From: Ramlibacter cellulosilyticus
GTDB lineage: Bacteria > Pseudomonadota > Gammaproteobacteria > Burkholderiales > Burkholderiaceae_C
NCBI RefSeq assembly: GCF_014297465.1
Contig: NZ_JACORT010000004.1
Location: 1 to 64,000, forward strand
Direction: 5' to 3'
DNA length: 64,000 nt
A program made the translations under genes and the position numbers. Below the pieces are notes generated by a model that was not told where the DNA came from, made no database searches, and was given only the letters and a program-made list of their open reading frames with translations. Numbering within the stretch: position 1 is the first letter of the stretch; each line of letters opens with the position of its first letter. Of the stretch, positions 57,283-64,000 are shown piece by piece.

Positions 57283-60186
57283 TTACAGCGTCCGCGCGAT
57301 CTCCTTGACTTCGAAGAATTCGAGCTGGTCGCCTTCCTTGATGTCGTTGTAGTTCTTCAGCTTGATGCCGCACTCGAAGCCTTCCTTGACTTCGCGCACG
57401 TCGTCCTTCATCCGCTTGAGCGACTCGAGCTCGCCCGTGTAGACCACCACGTTGTCGCGCAGCAGGCGGAAGTGCGCGCTGCGGGTGACCGTGCCGGACG
57501 TGACGTAGCAGCCTGCCACCGTGCCGATCTTGGACGCCACGAAGACGGTGCGGATCTCGGCGGAGCCGATGACCTCTTCCCGCTTCTCGGGCGCCAGCAT
57601 GCCGGACATGGCCGCCTTCAGTTCATCCACCGCGTCGTAGATGATGTTGTAGTAGCGCAGCTCGACCCCGTTGCCCTCGGCCAGCTTGCGCGCGCCGGCG
57701 TCGGCACGCACGTTGAAGCCGATGATGATGGCCTTGGAGGCGATCGCCAGGTTGACGTCCGATTCGCTGATGCCGCCGACGGCCGTGTAGACCATCTGCA
57801 CCTTCACCTCTTCGTTCGACAGCTTCAGCAGCGACTGCGCCAGCGCTTCCTGCGAGCCCTGCACGTCCGCCTTCACGATGATCGGCAGCGTCTTCACCTC
57901 GCCGGCGGTCATGTCCGCGAACATGTTCTCCAGCTTGGCGGCCTGCTGCTTGGCGAGCTTCGTGTTGCGGAACTTGCCGGCACGGTAGGTCGCGATCTCG
58001 CGCGCACGGCGCTCGTCCGACATCACCATGAACTCGTCGCCGGCCTGCGGCACGTCGCTCAGGCCCTGGATCTCCACCGGGATGGAGGGACCCGCGGACT
58101 TGATGGTCTTGCCGTTCTCGTCCAGCATGGCGCGCACGCGGCCATAGGTCTGGCCTGCCAGCACCACGTCGCCGACCTTCAGCGTGCCGGACTGCACCAG
58201 CACCGTCGCGACCGGACCGCGGCCCTTGTCCAGCTGCGCTTCGATCACGAGGCCCTTGGCCATCGCGTCCACCGGCGCCTTCAGCTCCAGCACTTCGGCC
58301 TGCAGCAGCACCTGCTCCAGCAGGTCGTCGATGCCGGCACCGGTCTTGGCCGACACGCTCACGAAGGGCGAATCGCCGCCGTACTCTTCCGGCACGACTT
58401 CCTCGGCCACCAGTTCCTGCTTCACGCGGTCCGGGTTGGCATCGGGCTTGTCGATCTTGTTCACGGCCACCACGATCGGGACGCCGGCCGCCTTCGCGTG
58501 CTTCACGGCTTCCTTGGTCTGGGGCATGACGCCGTCATCGGCCGCCACCACCAGGATCACGATGTCCGTCGCCTGCGCACCGCGGGCACGCATGGCGGTG
58601 AACGCCTCGTGGCCGGGGGTGTCCAGGAAGGAGATCACGCCGCGCGGGGTCTCCACGTGGTACGCGCCGATGTGCTGCGTGATGCCGCCGGCTTCGCCCG
58701 CGGCGACCTTGGCGCGGCGGATGTAGTCCAGCAGCGAGGTCTTGCCGTGGTCGACGTGGCCCATGACGGTCACGACCGGCGCGCGCGGCAGCGCCTCGGC
58801 GGTGGCGCCGGACACTTCTTCCTCGGTGAACGCTTCCGGATCGTCCAGGGCGGCGGTCACCGCCTTGTGGCCCATTTCCTCGACCACGATCATGGCCGTG
58901 TCCTGGTCCAGCGACTGGTTGATCGTCACGAGCTGGCCCATCTTCATCAGGGTCTTGATCACCTCGGACGCCTTCACGGCCATCTTGTGCGCGAGTTCGG
59001 AGACGGTGATCGTCTCCGGCACGTGCACTTCGATGATGCGCTGCTCCACCGGTGCGGACTGCTGGTGGTCGTCGCGGTCGCCGCGGTGGTCGCCACGGCG
59101 CCCGCCACGGGGGCCGCCGCGCCACGAATTGCGGCCGACGCCGCCGGACGCATCGCCGCGGGTCTTGATTTCCTTCTTCTTGGCCGGATCGTTCGCCCAG
59201 CTGGAGGACAGCTTGGCGGACTTCACTTCCTTGCCGGCACCCGGGCCGGCGGGCGCGGGGGCGGCGCCGGGCGCGCCCGGACGGCCCGGCTGCGCCGGCG
59301 GCTTGTGCAGCGTGCCCTTGACGCCCGGCTTCGCGGGTTCCGGTGCCTTGGCGACCGGCTTCTCCGGCGCCTTGGCGACCAGCACCTTCTTGGGCGCGCT
59401 CATCATCGAGCGGATCGCGGCCGCTTCGGCTTCGGCCTTGCGGCGGCGTTCCTGCAGGTCCTTGGCGCGCTGGGCTTCCTCGTCGGCGCGTGCCTTCGAT
59501 TCGGCGGCGGCCTTCTCGCGCGCTTCCGCGGCGGCCTTGTCGCGTGCTTCCTGCTGCGCCTTGGCGACGGCCTGCGCCGCTTCCTGTTCGGCGGCCTTGG
59601 CGGCGGTGGCGCCGGCCTGCTTGGCCTCGTACGCCTCCGCGCGCTCCTGCGCCTCGCGCTCCTTCTGGGCCTGCGCGGCACGGGCTTCTTCCTCGGCGCG
59701 CTGGCGCGCTTCGGCTTCCTCGCGCTCGCGGCGCTTGGCGGCCAGTTCTTCTTCCTGGCGGCGGATCAGTTCGGCCTGGTGGCGGGCTTCCTCTTCCCGG
59801 CGCGCCAGTTCAGCCTCGTCCGGGCCTTGCGGCGCGGGCGGCTGGGCGGCTTCCGGCGCCTCGACGACCGCGGTGTCGCTGCCTTCGTCGCGCTTGATGA
59901 AGGTGCGCTTCTTGCGCACTTCCACCTGGATGGTGCGGGCCTTGCCGGTCGCGTCCGCCTGCTTGATCTCGCTGGTGGACTTCTTCACCAGCGTGATCTT
60001 CTTGCGTTCGGGCGTGGCGGTGCCGTGGCTCGCCTGGAGGTGCCCCAGGAGCTTCTGCTTGTCGGCGTCGGTCAGGGAATCGGTCGGGCCCGATTTGGTG
60101 ACGCCGGCGCTGCGGAGCTGCTCCAGCAGCGTCTCGGTCGATTTCTTGAGTTCGTTCGCGAACTCGGCGACGGTGGTGCTAGACAT
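57283..60186 (-). CDS. infB: Translation initiation factor IF-2
   Basis: A 967-residue GTPase that places fMet-tRNA on the 30S subunit. It has the N-terminal IF2 N1 domain ([20 protein letters not shown]), a long Ala/Glu/Arg coiled coil (about 130-270) and a second N-terminal domain. The G domain begins near residue 474 ([25 protein letters not shown]), with domains II-IV to the end. It follows nusA by 21 bases. Confidence 0.97.
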   Translation of the reverse strand: MSSTTVAEFANELKKSTETLLEQLRSAGVTKSGPTDSLTDADKQKLLGHLQASHGTATPERKKITLVKKSTSEIKQADATGKARTIQVEVRKKRTFIKRDEGSDTAVVEAPEAAQPPAPQGPDEAELARREEEARHQAELIRRQEEELAAKRREREEAEARQRAEEEARAAQAQKEREAQERAEAYEAKQAGATAAKAAEQEAAQAVAKAQQEARDKAAAEAREKAAAESKARADEEAQRAKDLQERRRKAEAEAAAIRSMMSAPKKVLVAKAPEKPVAKAPEPAKPGVKGTLHKPPAQPGRPGAPGAAPAPAGPGAGKEVKSAKLSSSWANDPAKKKEIKTRGDASGGVGRNSWRGGPRGGRRGDHRGDRDDHQQSAPVEQRIIEVHVPETITVSELAHKMAVKASEVIKTLMKMGQLVTINQSLDQDTAMIVVEEMGHKAVTAALDDPEAFTEEEVSGATAEALPRAPVVTVMGHVDHGKTSLLDYIRRAKVAAGEAGGITQHIGAYHVETPRGVISFLDTPGHEAFTAMRARGAQATDIVILVVAADDGVMPQTKEAVKHAKAAGVPIVVAVNKIDKPDANPDRVKQELVAEEVVPEEYGGDSPFVSVSAKTGAGIDDLLEQVLLQAEVLELKAPVDAMAKGLVIEAQLDKGRGPVATVLVQSGTLKVGDVVLAGQTYGRVRAMLDENGKTIKSAGPSIPVEIQGLSDVPQAGDEFMVMSDERRAREIATYRAGKFRNTKLAKQQAAKLENMFADMTAGEVKTLPIIVKADVQGSQEALAQSLLKLSNEEVKVQMVYTAVGGISESDVNLAIASKAIIIGFNVRADAGARKLAEGNGVELRYYNIIYDAVDELKAAMSGMLAPEKREEVIGSAEIRTVFVASKIGTVAGCYVTSGTVTRSAHFRLLRDNVVVYTGELESLKRMKDDVREVKEGFECGIKLKNYNDIKEGDQLEFFEVKEIARTL

Positions 60187-60207
60187 GTTCTGTTCGTCCC
60201 CCTCCCT

Positions 60208-61719
60208 TTATTCATGGGTCGCAGCAGCGGGCTGGTTGCTGAACCAGTGCTCGCGCGCCTTCATGATCAGGGCCTTGGCTTCATCGGCGGTCTGGCCGGT
60301 GATATCCGTGAGTTCGTCGACGGCCAGGTCGGCCAGGTCGTCGCGGGTGTGCACGCCGTTCTCGGCGAGCTTGGCAATGAGCTGCGGGTTCAGCCCGTCG
60401 AGGTCGCGCAGGTCCTGCGAGACTTCCTCGACGCTTTCCTCGCGCTGGATCTCCATCGTCAGGAGCGCGTCCTTGGCGCGGGTGCGCAGCTCGTTGACGG
60501 TGTCCTCGTCGAAGGATTCGATCTCCAGCATCTCGGAGATGGGCACGTAGGCCACTTCCTCCAGGCTGGTGAAGCCTTCCACGATCAGGATGTCGGCGAT
60601 CTCCTCGTCGACGTCCAGCTTCTCCATGAACAGCGCGCGGATCGTGGACTGCTCCTCGGCCTGCTTCTGCGCCGACTCGTTCGCATCCATGATGTTGATC
60701 TTCCAGCCGGTCAGCTCGGAAGCCAGGCGCACGTTCTGGCCGCCGCGGCCGATGGCGATCGCGAGGTTCTCCTCGTCGACCACCACGTCCATCGCGTGCT
60801 TCTCCTCGTCCACGACGATGGAGGTCACGTTGGCGGGCGCCAGGGCGCCGATCACGAACTGCGCCGGGTCTTCCGACCACAGCACGATGTCCACGCGCTC
60901 GCCGGCGAGCTCGTTGGTCACCGCGTTCACGCGGGAGCCGCGCACGCCGACGCAGGTGCCGATGGGGTCGACGCGCTTGTCGTGCGAGACCACGGCGATC
61001 TTGGCGCGCGAACCGGGGTCGCGGGCGCAGCTCTTGATCTCCAGCAGGCCCTGCTCGATCTCCGGCACTTCCTGGCGGAAGAGCTCGATCATGAACTCGG
61101 GCGCCGCGCGCGACAGGATGATGGGCGCGCCGCGCAGCGTCAGGTCCACTTCCATGATCATGGCGCGGACGCGGTCGCCGTTGCGCAGGTTCTCCTTGGG
61201 GATCATCTCGGCGCGGCGCAGGCGTCCCTCGACGCGGCCGCTCTCGACGATGATGTCGCCCTTGTCCATGCGCTTGACGGTGCCCACGAAGATCTTGTCG
61301 CCGCGCGACATGAAGTCGTTCAGCAGCATCTCGCGCTCGGCGTCGCGGATCTTCTGCAGGATCACCTGCTTGGCGGCCATGGCGCCGATGCGGCCGATCG
61401 GCAGCGACTCGACGCCTTCCTCGATGTACTCGCCGGGCTCCACCTCGCCCTCGCCGCCCACGCGGTCCTTGGCGTCCATCAGCAGTTCCTCGGCGTCCGG
61501 GTTCTGCAGGCCCTGCTCGTCGGGCACGACCAGCCAGCGGCGGAAGGTCTCGTAGTCGCCCGTGTCGCGGTCGATGGCGACGCGGATGTCCACCTCGCCC
61601 TGGTACAGCTTCTTGGTGGCCTGGGCAAGGGCGGCTTCGACGGCGCCGAAGACCACGTCGCGCTCGACGTTCTTCTCGCGCGAGATGGCGTCCACCAGCA
61701 TCAACAGTTCGCGATTCAT
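60208..61719 (-). CDS. nusA: Transcription termination/antitermination factor NusA
   Basis: This 503-residue RNA polymerase elongation factor has an N-terminal RNAP-binding domain (1-130), S1 ([14 protein letters not shown]), two KH domains ([33 protein letters not shown]) and acidic C-terminal repeats (about 365-495). The start overlaps the rimP stop (ATGA). Confidence 0.97.
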   Translation of the reverse strand: MNRELLMLVDAISREKNVERDVVFGAVEAALAQATKKLYQGEVDIRVAIDRDTGDYETFRRWLVVPDEQGLQNPDAEELLMDAKDRVGGEGEVEPGEYIEEGVESLPIGRIGAMAAKQVILQKIRDAEREMLLNDFMSRGDKIFVGTVKRMDKGDIIVESGRVEGRLRRAEMIPKENLRNGDRVRAMIMEVDLTLRGAPIILSRAAPEFMIELFRQEVPEIEQGLLEIKSCARDPGSRAKIAVVSHDKRVDPIGTCVGVRGSRVNAVTNELAGERVDIVLWSEDPAQFVIGALAPANVTSIVVDEEKHAMDVVVDEENLAIAIGRGGQNVRLASELTGWKINIMDANESAQKQAEEQSTIRALFMEKLDVDEEIADILIVEGFTSLEEVAYVPISEMLEIESFDEDTVNELRTRAKDALLTMEIQREESVEEVSQDLRDLDGLNPQLIAKLAENGVHTRDDLADLAVDELTDITGQTADEAKALIMKAREHWFSNQPAAATHE

Positions 61720-62294
61720 TTCCCTTGCTCCTGAACCCCGGCGCGCTTGCGCCCCTTGAAATCCACAATCGGTGCCAGACGCGCCTCCTTCAGCTCGTCC
61801 AGCGTGAAACCCAGGACCTGCACCGGCGCAGGTTCCTTCTTCTTCTTCGAGACCTTCTGGCCCGGCTTGGGGGCCGGCTCGTCGCTCCAGCTCACCTGCC
61901 AGCCCCTGCCGTCGGCCGCCTGCTCCAGGGTGCCCCGGAACTTGCGGCGGTTGGCGGCGACCTGCCCGGCCGCTGCGGCACCCATGGGCGCCTTGAGCGT
62001 CACGTCGACGACTTCGCCCGCGTAGCGCTCGAAGTCGCGCTCGTTGCGCAACGGACGATCGATGCCGGGCGATGACACCTCGAGGCGCTTGTAGTCGACT
62101 TCCTCGACTTCCAGCGTGTACTGCAGCTGGCGCGTGACGCGCTCGCAGTCCTCCACGTTCACGAACTTCTCGTCACCGGGCTCCCACGGGAAGTCGATGG
62201 TGACGCGCAAGGTTCCTCCGGCGGAACGTTCGAGTTCCACCAGTTCGTAGCCGAGTCCGGCGACGGTTTGGGCGACGATGTCCTGCAGAGCCAA
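61716..62294 (-). CDS. rimP: Ribosome maturation factor RimP
   Basis: Assists 30S assembly. The start is uncertain. TTG at 62294 gives [24 protein letters not shown], the usual family N-terminus (192 residues). TTG at 62315 would give 199 but begins against the T-run of a terminator hairpin. The core [18 protein letters not shown] and [11 protein letters not shown] are diagnostic. The C-terminus is Lys-rich ([11 protein letters not shown]). First gene of rimP-nusA-infB. Confidence 0.93.
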   Translation of the reverse strand: MALQDIVAQTVAGLGYELVELERSAGGTLRVTIDFPWEPGDEKFVNVEDCERVTRQLQYTLEVEEVDYKRLEVSSPGIDRPLRNERDFERYAGEVVDVTLKAPMGAAAAGQVAANRRKFRGTLEQAADGRGWQVSWSDEPAPKPGQKVSKKKKEPAPVQVLGFTLDELKEARLAPIVDFKGRKRAGVQEQGK

Positions 62295-62313
62295 GTTCGT
62301 GAGTCGATCAGCC

Positions 62314-62343
62314 AAAAAAAACGGGCGGTTGGTACCCGCCCGT
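62314..62343 (-). terminator. Leader terminator (putative attenuator) of the rimP-nusA-infB operon
   Basis: On the minus strand ACGGGCGG and CCGCCCGT form a perfect 8-bp stem (arms 62336-62343 and 62321-62328) with a 7-base loop. A run of seven to eight T follows. It lies only about 12 bases after the predicted start of transcription and immediately before rimP. Confidence 0.8.
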
Positions 62344-62360
62344 TTGGTCGTGAAGCCGGT

Positions 62361-62389
62361 ATTGTAACGAGGATCGCCTTGTGCTGCAA
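62361..62389 (-). promoter_or_regulatory. Promoter of the rimP-nusA-infB operon
   Basis: On the minus strand TTGCAG (62384-62389), a 17-base spacer and TACAAT (62361-62366) give a strong sigma-70 promoter. The transcript should start near 62354, before the leader terminator. Confidence 0.8.
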
Positions 62390-62456
62390 GGCTCCACGGG
62401 CGGCGCGCGGCCCGTGGCGGGCGCGGATTTCCTAGCTGGCAGCCGCGCCGCGCTTT

Positions 62457-63026
62457 TCAAGTGCTCCCGCCCGCGTGCGGCGCGGGGCCGAAACTCAGCC
62501 GGATCCACGCCTGCACGAGGCTCACGCTCGCCACCATGCCCCACACCATGCCCGCGGCCATGCCGGCGAGGACGGCGGGCGCATCGCGCACCGCCTGCAC
62601 CCAGCCCGCGAGCTCCAGGAACACGAGCGAGCCCGCCGCCATGCCCACCACCATCCACGCGGAGCAGACCACGTTCTGGCCCAGCCGGGCGCAGAGCTGG
62701 CGGCGGCAGCCTCGGCGCACGCGCGGCATCAGCGGCACGACCAGGAGCCCGCCGGCCAGCATGCCCACGTGGGCCAGCGGGAGCTGGCTCAGGTGCAAGG
62801 CCAGCATGCCGGCGAAGTCGGTCGGGCCGGAACACAGGGCGGCGAGCACCTGCAGGCCGCCGGACCGCGCATCCAGCGCCAGCCCGCCCCCCATGCCGAG
62901 GGCGCCGAGGAGCAGCATCCATTGCGGCGAGGTGAGCCCGCCGCGCGCGGGCCGCAGCCGCGAGAGCACCAGGAGCCCGGCGAGCACCAGCGCCACTCCC
63001 AGCGCCGTCCAGGCGAGCGCGGACAC
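62457..63026 (-). CDS. Integral membrane protein of unknown function
   Basis: A 189-residue protein with about five hydrophobic segments and several Met/Gly-rich stretches (HLSQLPLAHVGMLAGGLLVVPLMP). The GTG at 63026 follows the cytidylyltransferase gene by one base, so the two are coupled. Family not recognised; the setting suggests a link to the molybdenum hydroxylase accessory genes. Confidence 0.65.
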   Translation of the reverse strand: MSALAWTALGVALVLAGLLVLSRLRPARGGLTSPQWMLLLGALGMGGGLALDARSGGLQVLAALCSGPTDFAGMLALHLSQLPLAHVGMLAGGLLVVPLMPRVRRGCRRQLCARLGQNVVCSAWMVVGMAAGSLVFLELAGWVQAVRDAPAVLAGMAAGMVWGMVASVSLVQAWIRLSFGPAPHAGGST

Positions 63027-63027
63027 T

Positions 63028-63654
63028 TCACGCCTCCACCGGCTCGGCGAGCCGCTGCAGCACCCGCTCGTAGTCCGCGGGCGTGTCCAGGTCCGTGGTG
63101 AACCGGTCGTGGACGGCGTCGTGGTACCAGGTCTCCTCCGGGTACTGGGCGGCCAGCTTGCGGCAGCCGACCAGCCGCCGCCCCGCTGCGACCTCCGGCG
63201 CGTAGGCTGCGGCGAACACGATCGGATTGCCGCGCTGCCCCCCATGGCGCGGGATGACGATCGAGTGGTCCGCGTGGGCGGCGTAGGCGTCCATCAGCTC
63301 CGCGACGTCGGCCGCCGTCAGCAGGGGCAGGTCCCCCGGACAGACGAGGATGGCATCGGTGGCGCGCGCGAGAGCCGCGACGCCGGCCGCCACCGAGCGC
63401 ATCTGTCCGTCCTCGTGCCGGAGGTTGGGCTGCAGCGTGACGGGCAGGTCCGCCAGCACCCGCATGACCTCGCGCGCCTGGTGGCCGGTGACGACCACGG
63501 CCTCCTGCACGCCCGCCGCGAGCACTGTGCGCACCGTGCGGCGCACGAGCGGCTCGCCCTGCACGGGCAGCAGCAGCTTGTTGGGGCCTCCCATGCGGGA
63601 GGACGAGCCCGCCGCCAGGACGACGGCGGAGAAGCGGAAGGCGGGATCGTTCAT
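63028..63654 (-). CDS. MocA/CoxI-type molybdenum cofactor cytidylyltransferase-like protein
   Basis: This 208-residue nucleotidyltransferase has VVLAAGSSSRMGGPNKLLLP (about 12-31, nucleotide loop) and VCPGDLPLL (Mg-binding Asp). It probably adds CMP to molybdopterin for xanthine-dehydrogenase or CO-dehydrogenase-type enzymes. The ATG at 63654 overlaps the stop of the CoxE-like gene. Confidence 0.83.
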   Translation of the reverse strand: MNDPAFRFSAVVLAAGSSSRMGGPNKLLLPVQGEPLVRRTVRTVLAAGVQEAVVVTGHQAREVMRVLADLPVTLQPNLRHEDGQMRSVAAGVAALARATDAILVCPGDLPLLTAADVAELMDAYAAHADHSIVIPRHGGQRGNPIVFAAAYAPEVAAGRRLVGCRKLAAQYPEETWYHDAVHDRFTTDLDTPADYERVLQRLAEPVEA

Positions 63655-64000
63655 CGCAAGGCCTCCAGGAGTTCCGGCAGCACGGCCTCGATCGCGGCGA
63701 GGCTCGCGCCGGGGGCGTGCAGGTCGAGGTACGGCAGAGCCGCCTGCATGCCGCGGGCGAGCGGCGCGTAGCCGGGGAGCGCGGCGAGCGGGTTCAGCCA
63801 CACGATGCGGCGCGCGCGCCGGCGCAGCGCGGCGAGCGCGGTCGCGAGCTGCTCCGGCTCGCCCGTGTCGTAGCCATCGCTCAGCACGAGCACCGCGGTG
63901 CGCGCATGCACCAGGCGGCGCGCGTGTTCGCGGTTGAACTGGGCCAGGCTCTCGCCGATGCGCGTGCCGCCGCCCCAGCCCTGCGCCAGCAGGTGCAGGC
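63651..64000 (-). CDS. CoxE-like VWA-domain protein (5' end outside window)
   Basis: The C-terminal 115 residues only. WGGGTRIGESLAQFN and VLVLSDGYDTGEP are the MIDAS-containing signatures of the CoxE family, which assists maturation of CO-dehydrogenase-type molybdenum enzymes. An internal ATG at 63911 is not the real start, because the homologous reading runs unbroken to the window edge. Confidence 0.83.
   Translation of the reverse strand, partial: LHLLAQGWGGGTRIGESLAQFNREHARRLVHARTAVLVLSDGYDTGEPEQLATALAALRRRARRIVWLNPLAALPGYAPLARGMQAALPYLDLHAPGASLAAIEAVLPELLEALR

Noticed and set aside
57241..61734. A 1497-codon open frame on the plus strand opposite infB-nusA
   Set aside because: It is the antisense shadow of infB and nusA, whose domains are unmistakable on the minus strand.
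63651..63911. A stand-alone 86-residue protein
   Set aside because: Homologous reading with the CoxE signature GGGTRIG extends upstream to the window edge, so it is the tail of a longer gene.

Overview
This is a very GC-rich, gene-dense chromosomal window that reads as a betaproteobacterium of the order Burkholderiales, most likely Comamonadaceae (Ramlibacter/Variovorax-like). The reasons are the strong GC bias at third codon positions, the housekeeping order rimP-nusA-infB-rbfA-truB-typA, the block guaA / guaB / rnfH-ratA / smpB, the TRAP transporter and PHA synthase, and a GACGCAGAAG-type inverted repeat that I associate with this group. The genus is an inference. No rRNA, tRNA, CRISPR array, insertion sequence or prophage was recognised.

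Layout. 1-5064 (minus) is the N-terminal 1688 residues of a giant LEPR-XLL surface/exported protein with an embedded pancreatic-lipase-like domain and long tandem repeats; its C-terminus lies outside the window. 5350-9511 (plus) holds acetoacetyl-CoA synthetase, an RlmN-like radical SAM methyltransferase and an Xre/RES toxin-antitoxin pair with its own promoter and palindromic operator. 9492-11007 (minus) is a coupled operon DUF4142 protein - cupredoxin - ECF sigma factor. 11236-15734 is a gluconate-type module: gntK-dctQMP (minus), a divergent LacI-family regulator and two palindromic operators.

15767-36950 is the most distinctive part: a low-oxygen/persistence locus. It has a Pat-like acetyltransferase, a DksA/TraR-type protein, PHA synthase, alcohol dehydrogenase, Hsp20, a MacB-type ABC exporter with a frameshifted membrane-fusion gene, a PfkB kinase, an APH/ATPase fusion, a phosphoribosyltransferase, a thymidine/AMP phosphorylase-like enzyme, a PRPP-synthetase-like enzyme, CbpA/CbpM chaperones, an orphan receiver, an FNR regulator with all four cluster cysteines, and a universal stress protein. 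Six FNR boxes of the TTGAY-N4-RTCAA type lie in its intergenic regions, so the regulator and its likely regulon are side by side. The content resembles the lxa locus described in Burkholderia cenocepacia.

37166-51824 is mixed core and accessory: LD-carboxypeptidase, a TadA-haloalkane dehalogenase fusion, a PaiB-like protein, a NarL-type two-component system, guaA and guaB with a Phd/PIN toxin-antitoxin pair between them, rnfH-ratA, smpB, and a second ECF sigma/anti-sigma operon. 51942-62315 (minus) runs from a 3-hydroxyisobutyryl-CoA hydrolase-like gene through typA-truB-rbfA to infB-nusA-rimP. The rimP operon has a clear promoter followed at once by an intrinsic terminator in the leader. 62457-64000 (minus) carries a membrane protein, a MocA-like cytidylyltransferase and the end of a CoxE-like VWA protein, pointing to a molybdenum hydroxylase maturation cluster beyond the window.

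Intergenic gaps are all under 300 bases; the larger ones (5065-5349, 11008-11235, 35655-35845, 36901-37165) hold regulatory signals or nothing I could recognise, as noted in the entries.
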